Assembly (NCBI GenBank): GCA_965229645.1
Contig: OZ245893.1
Coordinates: 1,674,001 to 1,738,000 of the forward strand
Origin: CAXQZM01 sp965229645
GTDB lineage: Bacteria > Pseudomonadota > Alphaproteobacteria > UBA7985
Length of the DNA: 64,000 nucleotides
Direction of reading: 5' to 3'
Below the pieces are notes generated by a model. It was given only the letters and a program-made list of their open reading frames with translations. It did not search any database and was not told where the DNA came from. Below, piece after piece: positions 7,840-15,708 of the stretch; the stretch's first letter is position 1, and each line of letters starts with the position of its first letter. The translations under genes and the position numbers were made by a program.

Positions 7840-8649
7840 ATGCCAGAGTTGCCCGAAGTTGAGACCGTCGTGCGCGGGTTGCAACCCGCCCTGACTGGCC
7901 AAATCCTTGAGCGCGTCGAGCTGAAGCGTCCCGACCTTCGGTTTCCCTTCCCCGAAGGCTTCGCCGCGGCGCTGCAAGGCCACCAGATTGAGCGCGTGGC
8001 GCGCCGGGCCAAGTATATGCTCTGGCACCTCGAGACGGGCGACACCGCGCTTATGCACTTGGGCATGAGCGGGCGCTTTACCTTTGCCTCGGGACCGCTC
8101 GCCCGCCACGACCATGCCGTCTTTGTGACGCAAGCGGGCACGGAACTTCGCTACAACGATCCGCGCCGCTTCGGCTTTATGGATTTGATTCGCGCGGGCC
8201 AGGCGTCCAAATTCCTAGACCCGCTCGGCCCCGAGCCTTTGAGCAACGCCTTTGACGCCGCTTATCTGTACGATCAGGTGCAGGGGCGCACGGCGACGAT
8301 CAAAGCCTGCCTGCTCGATCAGCGGCTGGTCGCAGGGGTCGGCAACATCTACGCGTGCGAGGCCTTGTTCCAGGCGGGCCTCGACCCCCGCCGCCGCGCA
8401 GGGTCGCTCACACCCCGCCAGGCCGAGGCTCTGAGCGTCGCCATCGGCCAGGTGCTGCGCCGCGCCATCGCTGCGGGCGGGTCGTCTTTACGCGACTTCG
8501 TCCAGGCCGACGGGCAGTTGGGCTATTTTCAACACGCCTGGGCCGTCTATGGCCGCGCGGGCTTGCCCTGCCCCGATTGCAAAACGCCGATCCAGCGCCT
8601 AGTTCAATCCAATCGAAGCAGTTTTTTCTGCGAGGTCTGCCAAACATGA
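7840..8649 (+). CDS. mutM: Formamidopyrimidine-DNA glycosylase (Fpg)
   Basis: Bifunctional base-excision enzyme that removes 8-oxoguanine and formamidopyrimidines and nicks the abasic site. The 269 aa begin MPELPEVET, with P2 as the Schiff-base nucleophile and E3 as acid. The C-terminus carries the zinc finger C244-x2-C247-x16-C264-x2-C267, with R259 on the DNA-binding hairpin. The requirement for Pro directly after Met fixes the start. Its TGA stop overlaps the next gene's ATG, so the two are translationally coupled. Confidence 0.95.
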   Translation: MPELPEVETVVRGLQPALTGQILERVELKRPDLRFPFPEGFAAALQGHQIERVARRAKYMLWHLETGDTALMHLGMSGRFTFASGPLARHDHAVFVTQAGTELRYNDPRRFGFMDLIRAGQASKFLDPLGPEPLSNAFDAAYLYDQVQGRTATIKACLLDQRLVAGVGNIYACEALFQAGLDPRRRAGSLTPRQAEALSVAIGQVLRRAIAAGGSSLRDFVQADGQLGYFQHAWAVYGRAGLPCPDCKTPIQRLVQSNRSSFFCEVCQT

Positions 8650-8987
8650 GCTCCCCGATTTCCTTTGACGATTTTTTGAAGGTCGATATCCGCGTCGGCA
8701 CCGTCGTCCGCGCCGAACCTTTCCCCGAGGCGCGCAAGCCCGCCCTCAAAATCTGGGTCGACTTCGGCCCCGAGATCGGGGAACTAAAATCCAGCGCCCA
8801 AATCACCCAGTACTATAGCCCCGAGTCTTTGGTCGGCACCCAAGTCTGCGGCGTCGTCAACTTGGGCGCGCGCCAAATCGGCCCGTTCCGATCAGAGTTT
8901 TTGTGCCTAGGCTTTGAAGACGCCGACAAGAGCATCGTCCTGATTCGCCCCACCCAGCCCGTGCCTGCGGGTCAGAGGTTGTGCTGA
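8646..8987 (+). CDS. CsaA-like tRNA-binding domain protein
   Basis: A 113-aa protein made almost wholly of one OB-fold tRNA-binding domain (KVDIRVGTVVRAEPFPEARKPA, then GVVNLGARQIG and SEFLCLGF). The same domain occurs in CsaA, YgjH and the C-terminus of MetRS. Such stand-alone proteins form dimers that bind tRNA and sometimes act as chaperones. ATG 8646 overlaps the mutM stop (ATGA). A terminator-like hairpin lies about 65 nt after its stop. Role in this organism unknown. Confidence 0.85.
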   Translation: MSSPISFDDFLKVDIRVGTVVRAEPFPEARKPALKIWVDFGPEIGELKSSAQITQYYSPESLVGTQVCGVVNLGARQIGPFRSEFLCLGFEDADKSIVLIRPTQPVPAGQRLC

Positions 8988-9052
8988 GGCCAACGCTAAG
9001 GCCAGCGGCGGCAATGTTTAACTCGTCGAGCCGTTGATGAACGCAGAAAATA

Positions 9053-9076
9053 CTGAATTGCAAATTCAGTTTTTTC
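9053..9076 (+). terminator. Rho-independent terminator after mutM operon
   Basis: CTGAATT and AATTCAG (9053-9059 and 9063-9069) form a 7-bp stem with a 3-nt loop, followed by six Ts. The stem is AT-rich and so moderate in strength, but the position 65 nt after the last + strand stop fits. Confidence 0.65.
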
Positions 9077-9129
9077 TAGGACTAGCGACCAAGCGGGAGC
9101 GCAGCCTGCGTGGTGCTTGAACGCCACAA

Positions 9130-9152
9130 AAGGGTCGTTGACAACGACCCTT
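9130..9152 (-). terminator. Palindromic terminator of trhO
   Basis: Perfect 11-bp inverted repeat (AAGGGTCGTTG and its complement) around a single base. Read on the minus strand it starts 12 nt after the trhO stop and runs into TTTT. Confidence 0.6.
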
Positions 9153-9163
9153 GCCCGCCGCCC

Positions 9164-10078
9164 TCACTCGCGCTTCAAATGCGACTCACCGCGCTCGGCC
9201 GCCAGAATCGTCTGGCGATAGCGCTCGCGGCTGGAGGCCAGCGCGGCCGCTGATCGGGTGCCGTAACAGGCGGGGCAGGACTCGCCCGCCACGTAGCGCG
9301 GGTCTTGCCGCTCTGCCTCGCCCATCGGCTGGCGGCAGGCTTGGCACAGGCTATGCCCGCTCGGCACCAAGTCTGCTGTCACCGCGACCCGATCGTCAAA
9401 CACGAAGCAGTCGCCGTGCCACTTGCTCGCGCTTTGATCGACCTGCGCCAAGTAGTTCAAGATGCCGCCGTCGAGCTGATAGACCCGATCAAAGCCCTGA
9501 TCGCGCAAATAAGCGCTGGCCTTTTCGCAGCGGATGCCGCCGGTGCAAAACATGGCGATGGGCCTGTCTTCCTGACCCTGAAGATGGGCCTGGACATAGG
9601 CGGGGAAGTCGCGAAAGCTGGCGGTCTTGGGATTGATGGCCCCGTCAAAACTGCCCAGGGCGACTTCATAGGCGTTGCGCGTATCCAGCACCAGCGTGTC
9701 GGGGTCGGCCAGCAGTTGGTTCCAGCGGTCCACGCCCACGGCCTCCCCGCCCGACGTGCGCGGATCGGTGCCAGGGACCCCCAGCGTGACGATTTCTGCC
9801 TTTAGGCGGACCTTCAATTTTCGGAACGGGTCCTTGTCGGTTTGCGACCACTTGCGCTCGATCTTGCTCAAGCGCGGAACGGCACCAACAACCTGATCCA
9901 AAAATTGGGCCAGCGGTTCTGGGCTAAGGGGCACGGCTAGGGTTCCGTTAATCCCCTCGTTGGCAAGCAACAGAGTTCCCTTAATCCGCCGCTTGCGCGC
10001 TTCCCCATACCACCTGTCCCGCAGCGCCCGCGAGGCGGGAACATCGGCAAACTGGTAAAAGGCCGCCACATGGAACAT
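9164..10078 (-). CDS. trhO: tRNA uridine(34) hydroxylase, rhodanese-domain
   Basis: TrhO (YceA) hydroxylates uridine 34 of certain tRNAs with O2, an early step towards wobble-position xo5U modification. The 304 aa show an N-terminal acylphosphatase-like segment (LLLANEGINGTLA, 37-48) and a rhodanese domain with C178 in MFCTGGIRCEKA. The C-terminal CxxC pairs (CQACRQP, CPACYG) resemble a zinc site. ATG 10078 sits only 12 bp from a repeat element, so its promoter must lie in or beyond that element. The 11-bp palindrome just after its stop probably ends transcription. Confidence 0.92.
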   Translation of the reverse strand: MFHVAAFYQFADVPASRALRDRWYGEARKRRIKGTLLLANEGINGTLAVPLSPEPLAQFLDQVVGAVPRLSKIERKWSQTDKDPFRKLKVRLKAEIVTLGVPGTDPRTSGGEAVGVDRWNQLLADPDTLVLDTRNAYEVALGSFDGAINPKTASFRDFPAYVQAHLQGQEDRPIAMFCTGGIRCEKASAYLRDQGFDRVYQLDGGILNYLAQVDQSASKWHGDCFVFDDRVAVTADLVPSGHSLCQACRQPMGEAERQDPRYVAGESCPACYGTRSAAALASSRERYRQTILAAERGESHLKRE

Positions 10079-10090
10079 GCCATACCCCTA

Positions 10091-10229
10091 ATATCAACGG
10101 CTAAAAAAGTTGACACTTTTTAGCCGTTTTGTGTCTCACGGCAGAAACGCTTCGCGTTTCGGCTTTCGGGGTCGCAGGCGCAGTCCGATACCCGCGACCA
10201 CAAGAACCCTTCTCAATCGCCGTCGGTAT
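10091..10229 (-). repeat. MITE-like element, copy 4 (internally shortened)
   Basis: 139 bp between trhO and the APH-family gene. Both terminal repeats are present: ATATCAACGGC with TTGACAC near 10119-10126, and CCGTCGGTAT at 10220-10229. The GC-rich middle is mostly deleted and the short hairpin arm is lost. The terminal bases have drifted (ATATC, CGGTAT), suggesting an old copy. Confidence 0.75.
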
Positions 10230-11163
10230 AAATCGGACTTTGGCCCTCTGCATAGGCCTTGGCCTGGGTTAGCGCGCGGGCGAGGATGCGCTGCGACATG
10301 GCGCGGCCCAGGGGGGTGGTCATCTTGTCTTGGATCCAGCCCACGTAGGTAAGGCAGCGCACGACGAACAGCAAAGCCAGGGTTTGACGGTCGCAGCCGC
10401 CGTAACCTTCGATCAAAGCATCGCGCAGATCGGCGAACCTTGGGTCGGGCAGGCGCTGCACCAGCGCCGTTGCCAGATCGAACAAGAGGTAGCTGTAGGC
10501 GCAATCGTCGAAGTCGATTAGGGCCACCTGCGTGCCCTCGACGAGGACGTTTTCTTGCAAGGGATCGGCATGGATCAGCTGGTTGGGCAGATCGAGCGCT
10601 TGCAGTTCCTGCCGAGCCTGATCCCGAACGGCGCGCAGCAGGTCTCGTTCGCTGCGGCTTAAGTCGGGGTGATCCCAAAATCTGCCCCACAGCGGCGTCT
10701 CCCCGACCAATCCCATGGCGTCCCAGCGAGGTCGGTCCAAATCGGCGGGCGGCGTGAGCGCATGGAGGCGGGCGAGGAGGCGGCCCAGGGCGCGGAACGT
10801 TTGCAAGGGGTCGGGCAAGGTAAGCGGGACCTGCCCCTGCCCGAGCGGGAACCCAGGCAACCAAGTCACGAGGGAATAGAGCTGGCCGTCATGATCCAGC
10901 ACCAGCGCCGCGTCCTGGGTTGGCACGGGGCGCGGAACGGGCAGGGCTTGGTCGGCCAAGCTTGCCATCCAGGTCAACTCGGCCTCGATTTGGTCCTTCG
11001 TGCGCAAACGGGGACGGTGGGCGCGGAGGGCGTAGCGCGCAGGCACGCCGACAGCATAGACCCTGTTTTCTCGCTCGGCGTGCTGCCGACAGGGCAGATC
11101 CTGCACCCGCCAAGCCGCCAATACGGATTTTAGATCGGGTTGAGAGCCTTCGCCCTTAACCAC
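10213..11163 (-). CDS. Aminoglycoside phosphotransferase-family (APH) kinase
   Basis: A 316-aa small-molecule kinase of the APH/choline-kinase fold. The catalytic loop LIHADPLQENVL (HxDxxxxN) and the metal-binding IDFDDCA are intact. GTG 11163 is chosen because it shares its first base with the upstream TAG stop (TAGTG), giving tight coupling; the frame is open further up but there reads antisense-like sequence of the TauE gene. The last codons overlap a repeat. Relatives include homoserine kinase II and the stress kinase SrkA. The motifs do not separate these, so the substrate is open. Confidence 0.75.
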   Translation of the reverse strand: MVKGEGSQPDLKSVLAAWRVQDLPCRQHAERENRVYAVGVPARYALRAHRPRLRTKDQIEAELTWMASLADQALPVPRPVPTQDAALVLDHDGQLYSLVTWLPGFPLGQGQVPLTLPDPLQTFRALGRLLARLHALTPPADLDRPRWDAMGLVGETPLWGRFWDHPDLSRSERDLLRAVRDQARQELQALDLPNQLIHADPLQENVLVEGTQVALIDFDDCAYSYLLFDLATALVQRLPDPRFADLRDALIEGYGGCDRQTLALLFVVRCLTYVGWIQDKMTTPLGRAMSQRILARALTQAKAYAEGQSPIYTDGD

Positions 11164-12002
11164 TAAGAGGTCCAAACGGTCCAAAGCATCCGCGTTCCCA
11201 CCAGCAACAAGAAAGCGCCGAACAGGCGCGAGGTCAGGGCCGTAGGTAAGCGCTGGGTCAGGCGTGCGCCCACGGGGGCCATAAGCACGGTGATCGGGAT
11301 CACGAGCAGAACCGTGAGCCAGTTGACATAGCCCCAGGTGAAGGGCGGCAACCCTGCTGCTCCCCAGCCAATCCATACAAACCCCAGCGCACCAGGCACG
11401 GAAATCAAGGTCCCGACCGCTGCCGAGGTACCGATGGCGCGCTTGATCGGCGTGCCTTGAACCATCATGAACAAGTTGTTCATCAGGCCGCCGCCGATGC
11501 CCATCAAGACCGAGAGAAAGCCGATCACGGTGGCCCCAATTTGCGTCAGCGCCGGCGTCGGTCCTGTATGACGCCAGCGAACTTCTTTGGCTTGCAACAG
11601 CATGTAGGCGGCGATCAGCGCGGCCATGACGCCAAACGTGAGCCGCAACGCTTGAGTCCCCTTGACCCAGTCCAAGGTGGCGAAGGCAAGCGCGCCGACG
11701 ACGCCCAAGGGCACAAACCAAAGGTAGGCCCGCACGACCTGGCGTTCGACGTTACCCGCCGCCAGATGCGCCCGCGCCGAGCGCAGCGACGTCGGAACGA
11801 TCACGGCCAAAGACGTGCCCACGGCCACAAATTGCGCGACAATCGGGTCGGTTCCACCCCAAACATAAACTTCAGAAAAGACGGGCACCATGACGGCGCC
11901 GCCGCCAATGCCGAACAGACCCGCCAAAAACCCCGCGACCAGCGCCGCCCCCACTAGGAGCGCGGCAAAGATCAGCCAGTCTTGCGCCAAAATCTCGAAC
12001 AC
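11163..12002 (-). CDS. TauE/SafE family permease
   Basis: A 279-aa inner-membrane protein with about eight hydrophobic segments. The paired family signature is visible (GLFGIGGGAVMVP near 28-40, GIGGGLMNN in the second half). TauE/SafE proteins export sulfite, sulfoacetate or related anions; some import organic acids. Its stop overlaps the GTG of the downstream kinase gene. No sulfonate genes are nearby, so the substrate is undetermined. Confidence 0.85.
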   Translation of the reverse strand: MFEILAQDWLIFAALLVGAALVAGFLAGLFGIGGGAVMVPVFSEVYVWGGTDPIVAQFVAVGTSLAVIVPTSLRSARAHLAAGNVERQVVRAYLWFVPLGVVGALAFATLDWVKGTQALRLTFGVMAALIAAYMLLQAKEVRWRHTGPTPALTQIGATVIGFLSVLMGIGGGLMNNLFMMVQGTPIKRAIGTSAAVGTLISVPGALGFVWIGWGAAGLPPFTWGYVNWLTVLLVIPITVLMAPVGARLTQRLPTALTSRLFGAFLLLVGTRMLWTVWTS

Positions 12003-12139
12003 TCAAAGCACCGAAGGGAAAAGCGCGTCGAAGGCAAGAGTGTTTTTTTGGATAGGAACCAAAAACCAAGGCCATCCACCAACCAATAGGCGGAACGACG
12101 CCACCAAGCGGGCAGACGCCGCACTAAAGGAGATACGGC

Positions 12140-12379
12140 CTAGGCAAAAACCTGGATGAGTCCCGTCACGGCAGCCATTGCACCCGCTGTCGCGGCCGCG
12201 GTAACGGTTATGGGAATCCAAGCCCTTTCGGTCTTAATTTTGGCCGTTTCGGCGATGGTCTTGGCGATTTCAGCGCTAAGCTTCTCGGAAGCTGCCGTAT
12301 TTCGCTTTGCTTCGGAGAATAAATTGGCAATTTCGGCGCGCATCCTGTCGTCAGCGAAGCGTTGTTCTTCTTGGGTCAT
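12140..12379 (-). CDS. Small coiled-coil/single-membrane-span protein, unknown
   Basis: A 79-aa protein starting at ATG 12379, chosen because AAGGA lies 8 nt upstream. Residues 1-50 are charged and probably a helical coiled coil (EAKRNTAASEKLSAEIAKT). Residues 53-79 form one hydrophobic segment ending at the stop. The shape recalls phage-type or ABC-accessory small membrane proteins, but I recognise no family. It is alone between convergent and divergent neighbours. Confidence 0.55.
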   Translation of the reverse strand: MTQEEQRFADDRMRAEIANLFSEAKRNTAASEKLSAEIAKTIAETAKIKTERAWIPITVTAAATAGAMAAVTGLIQVFA

Positions 12380-12590
12380 GCTATGTGTCCTTAGGAGACG
12401 GTAAAGGTACGAGACCATTCTGAGGTTTAGTCACACGAGGGCCTGTTGTCTAGAACGTCGTCCCAAACCCCTGCAGTGGCGCCCATATTCTGCGACGACC
12501 CATCCTGATTCGATTCCGCATTGCGCTTTGACTTTAGGCTCTTTAGCGGCCTGCCAAACCCCCTCGCATCAGATCTTTTGGAGACACGCC

Positions 12591-12968
12591 ATGGACAACA
12601 AATTTGACCTGGGCCTCGAACGGCGCAAAGCCACGTTGGGCACCGACTATGTGGAGAAAAACTTGGCGGCTGCCGATGACTTCACCCGTCCATTTCAGGA
12701 AGCCATGACCGCTTGGTGTTGGGGCTTTGGCTGGGGCGATGATACGCTGGATGCCAAAACGCGCAGCCTCATGAACCTTTCCATGATCGGGGCCTTGGGC
12801 AAGATGCACGAATTTGAAATCCATTTGCGCGGCGCGCTCAACAACGGCGTGACCAAGGAAGAGATTCGGGCCGCGTGCCATGTGATCGGGATCTATTGCG
12901 GCGTCCCCCAAGCGCTCGAGTGCTTTCGCCATGCGCGCACGGTCTTGGAAGAGCGCGGCGTGCTTTAG
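12591..12968 (+). CDS. Carboxymuconolactone decarboxylase family protein
   Basis: A 125-aa all-helical CMD/AhpD-fold protein. SLMNLSMIGALGKMHEF and AACHVIGIYCGVPQALE are typical of the PcaC-like branch; the CxxC pair of peroxidase-active AhpD is absent. ATG 12591 follows TTGGAG by 8 nt. Its TAG stop shares a base with the GTG of the next gene, and the next three genes run the same way. With those neighbours the role is probably catabolic, but the true lactone substrate cannot be read from sequence. Confidence 0.82.
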   Translation: MDNKFDLGLERRKATLGTDYVEKNLAAADDFTRPFQEAMTAWCWGFGWGDDTLDAKTRSLMNLSMIGALGKMHEFEIHLRGALNNGVTKEEIRAACHVIGIYCGVPQALECFRHARTVLEERGVL

Positions 12969-13525
12969 TGGTCTTGCTCGTCTGCGCTTTGGCGGGGGAG
13001 TTGACGGGCCACGACCCCCTCATCACTGGCGTGGGCAAGGTCAACGGGGCGCTGACGCTCGCGCGTTACTTAGCGGAACATCCCAAGCCCAGGGCCGTCG
13101 TCAACCTTGGCTCGGCGGGGGGTGTCGGTTTGGGGCGCGGTACGCTGGTGAAGGTCACGACCTGCTGGCAGTGGGATATGCGGTGCGAAGGCCTCGACTT
13201 TCCGCGCGGCGCGACCCCGTTCGACAATCATCCCCGCCATCTGCACCCCGATTTTGACCTGGGGATCGAGGGTTTGGTCGAGGCCGATTGCTACACCAGC
13301 GATCAGTTTCTTGACGATCCCGCCCTGCTGCCGCCTAGTCCTTGCGTCGTGGAGATGGAAGCCTTTGCCCTCGCCAAGGTCTGCCGCGTCTTTGACGTCC
13401 CTTTTGCAGCGGTAAAATACGTGAGCGACGCCGCCGACCAAACTGTCAAGGACGATTGGCAAGCGTCTCTTTCTGACTGCGCCATGACCCTAAATGACGT
13501 AGCCGCGCACCTCGCCCTGGGTTAA
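12968..13525 (+). CDS. MTA/SAH nucleosidase-like phosphorylase-fold protein
   Basis: A 185-aa protein of the PNP/UDP phosphorylase family. It starts at GTG 12968, overlapping the upstream stop. GVGKVNGALTLARYL and NLGSAGG match the purine-ribose site of MTAN enzymes. VEMEAFALAKVC holds the Glu pair and VSDAADQ the catalytic Asp. It is shorter than MTA/SAH nucleosidases (about 230 aa), with trimmed loops. SAH hydrolysis would fit a methyl-transfer catabolic pathway, but this is inference. Confidence 0.75.
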   Translation: MVLLVCALAGELTGHDPLITGVGKVNGALTLARYLAEHPKPRAVVNLGSAGGVGLGRGTLVKVTTCWQWDMRCEGLDFPRGATPFDNHPRHLHPDFDLGIEGLVEADCYTSDQFLDDPALLPPSPCVVEMEAFALAKVCRVFDVPFAAVKYVSDAADQTVKDDWQASLSDCAMTLNDVAAHLALG

Positions 13526-13561
13526 GCTTGGCGCAAAAGCACCAAGTTGGGAGATACGCGC

Positions 13562-14563
13562 ATGGGCCAAATTCGCACCTTAGGCCTGTTAGGGACGGGC
13601 GTGATCGGCGGCGGCTGGGCCGCCCGCGCCTTGCACGGCGGGTACGATGTCGTGGCTTACGACATCGACGCCAAGATGGAAGGGGTCCTGCAACGCACCC
13701 TTGAGGTCGCGGCCCAGGGCCTCGATCAACTGACCGAAGGCATGGCGGTCCCGCCGAAGGGACAGCTCAGTTTTACGACGGACCTGGACGAGCTGGCCGC
13801 CAAAGCCGATTTCGTCCAAGAAAACGTGCCCGAAGTCCTCGACATAAAGCGCGACGCTTTGAGGAAGGTGTGCCAGCGCACCCCTGCCTCGGTTCTGATC
13901 GCGTCCTCGACATCGGGCTTCATGCCGTCCGAGTTGCAGGCGGACCTGCGCCACCCCGAGCGTATTTTGGTCGGCCATCCCTTCAACCCCGTCTATCTGT
14001 GCCCGCTGGTCGAAATCGTTGGCGGCAAGCAGACCGCCGCGCACGCCAAAGACCAGGCCAAGGCCTTTTACGAATCCCTCGGCATGCACGCCCTCCTGGT
14101 CCGGCGCGAGGTGCCAGGCCATCTTGCCGATCGCCTGCAGGAGGCCATGTGGCGCGAAATCCTGCACGCGCTGAACGATGATATCGCGACGACGGGCGAG
14201 TTGGACGAGTCAATCGTCTATGGGCCTGGTCTGCGCTGGGCGATCATGGGCATGAACCAGATCTACATGCTCGGCGGCGGCGAAGGCGGCGCGCGCCACT
14301 TCCTAAAGCAGTTTGGCCCCGCCTTGGACTTGCCCTGGACGCACCTACAAGCCCCGCCGCTGACCGAGGCGATCATCGACAGATTTGCGGGCGGCACCGA
14401 AGCCCAAGCGCAAGGCAAGTCGATCCGTGAGTTAGAGGCCGTGCGCGATGAGTGCCTGGTCGCCCTCCAGCGCGTGTTGGCCAAGCACGACATGGGCGCG
14501 GGAAAAACCCTCAATCAATTTGAAGCGCGACTAGAGCAGCGGGCCGCACGCACGAGGACGTGA
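13562..14563 (+). CDS. L-carnitine dehydrogenase-like 3-hydroxyacyl dehydrogenase
   Basis: A 333-aa NAD-dependent dehydrogenase. The N-terminal Rossmann domain has GTGVIG (11-16) and a D for the adenosine ribose (YDID). The helical C-terminal domain has the MLGGGEGGARHF block seen in carnitine 3-dehydrogenases. Those oxidise L-carnitine to 3-dehydrocarnitine. ATG 13562 is preceded by GGGAG at 8 nt; a TTG 15 nt earlier is less likely. Its TGA overlaps a GTG of the enolase-family gene. Other quaternary-ammonium 3-hydroxy acids are possible substrates. No betainyl-CoA thiolase or DUF849 cleavage enzyme is visible alongside. Confidence 0.8.
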   Translation: MGQIRTLGLLGTGVIGGGWAARALHGGYDVVAYDIDAKMEGVLQRTLEVAAQGLDQLTEGMAVPPKGQLSFTTDLDELAAKADFVQENVPEVLDIKRDALRKVCQRTPASVLIASSTSGFMPSELQADLRHPERILVGHPFNPVYLCPLVEIVGGKQTAAHAKDQAKAFYESLGMHALLVRREVPGHLADRLQEAMWREILHALNDDIATTGELDESIVYGPGLRWAIMGMNQIYMLGGGEGGARHFLKQFGPALDLPWTHLQAPPLTEAIIDRFAGGTEAQAQGKSIRELEAVRDECLVALQRVLAKHDMGAGKTLNQFEARLEQRAARTRT

Positions 14564-14568
14564 CGCCC

Positions 14569-15699
14569 ATGCGCATCAGCCGAATTAGCGTCTATCAGGT
14601 CGATCTGCCTTTGCACACGCCCTACAGTCTTTCGGGCGGGCGCCTGCGGTTTGAGCAGCTGGATTCGACCTTCGTCAAGATTGATACGGACGCGGGCCTG
14701 AGCGGCTGGGGCGAAAGCTGCCCTTGGGGCCATACCTATCTGCCCGCCCACGGCCCTGGGGTGCGGGCGGGCATCCAAACGCTGGCACCCGCGCTTCTAG
14801 GCCAGAACCCCTGCGCGCTGGAGGCCTTCAATGATACCATGGACCTGCAGTTGCCAGGTCATCCCGCCGCCAAGTCGGCGCTGGATATGGCGGCCTGGGA
14901 CATTCTGGGCCAGCACGCGGGCTTGCCGCTCTGGACGCTCATGGGCGGGGCCAGCGCGAGCCCCGTTGCGGTCAACTCCTCTATTTCCACGGGTACGCCC
15001 GAGGAGATGATCGCGCGCATCCGCGAAGCCTCATCCAAGGGCTATCGGGTCCACTCGGCAAAAGTCGGCGGCACCGATCCGCGCATGGATCGCGCCCGCA
15101 TCGAGGCCATTGAGGGTGCGCTAGAGGCCGACGAGGCCGTGACCTTCGACGTCAATCGCGCCTGGACCCCGTCCGTGGCCATCGCCGTCCTGAACGCCGT
15201 GACTTCAAGGTCTTGGGTCGAGCAGCCGTGCGAAACCCTAGACCAATGCGCGCACGTCGCCGCGCGGGTGCCGCAGCCGCTGATGCTCGACGAATGCTTG
15301 CACACCTTTGGCGATCATCTGGACGCCTGGAAACGCGGGGTCGGCGAAGGCGTCAAAGTGAAACCCAATCGCGTCGGTGGCCTGACCCGCGCCAAGCAGA
15401 TTCGCGATTTGGGCGTCGGCGTCGGCTGGGCCATGCATATCGAGGATGTGGGCGGCAGCGCGCTCGCAGATACGGCGGCCATTCACCTCGCCGCCGCGAC
15501 GCCTGCGGCCAACCGTCTTGCCACCTGGCTGTGCCACGACCATCTGGCCCTTGATCCCGTGCCTGGGCAGGGCAGCCGCAACGCAGCAGGGTTTGTCACG
15601 CCGCCGAGCGCACCTGGATTGGGCGTTGCCCCCGACTTGGATGTCTTGGGGGATGCTGTGGCGGTCTACGAGGGCTCCGCCTGTGCTGACTCGGGTTAA
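14569..15699 (+). CDS. Enolase superfamily (MR group) enzyme, cis-3-hydroxyproline dehydratase-like
   Basis: A 376-aa mandelate racemase/muconate lactonizing family protein. It has a capping domain (1-125), then a barrel with HSAKVGG (Lys base), metal ligands in DVNRAW, EQPCETLDQC and LDECLHTF, then KVKPNRVGG and MHIEDVGG. The EQPCETLDQC and MHIEDVGG segments resemble cis-3-hydroxy-L-proline dehydratase and hydroxyproline-betaine epimerase groups. ATG 14569 is preferred; GTG 14560 overlaps the previous stop. With the carnitine-type dehydrogenase it suggests betaine or hydroxyproline-derived substrates, but the exact reaction is open. Confidence 0.78.
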   Translation: MRISRISVYQVDLPLHTPYSLSGGRLRFEQLDSTFVKIDTDAGLSGWGESCPWGHTYLPAHGPGVRAGIQTLAPALLGQNPCALEAFNDTMDLQLPGHPAAKSALDMAAWDILGQHAGLPLWTLMGGASASPVAVNSSISTGTPEEMIARIREASSKGYRVHSAKVGGTDPRMDRARIEAIEGALEADEAVTFDVNRAWTPSVAIAVLNAVTSRSWVEQPCETLDQCAHVAARVPQPLMLDECLHTFGDHLDAWKRGVGEGVKVKPNRVGGLTRAKQIRDLGVGVGWAMHIEDVGGSALADTAAIHLAAATPAANRLATWLCHDHLALDPVPGQGSRNAAGFVTPPSAPGLGVAPDLDVLGDAVAVYEGSACADSG

Positions 15700-15708
15700 T
15701 AGTAACTT

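Noticed and set aside
11164..11721. 502-codon frame extending the APH-family gene upstream
   Set aside because: The extra part is another frame of the TauE gene on the same strand; the TAGTG overlap start at 11163 fits normal operon structure.
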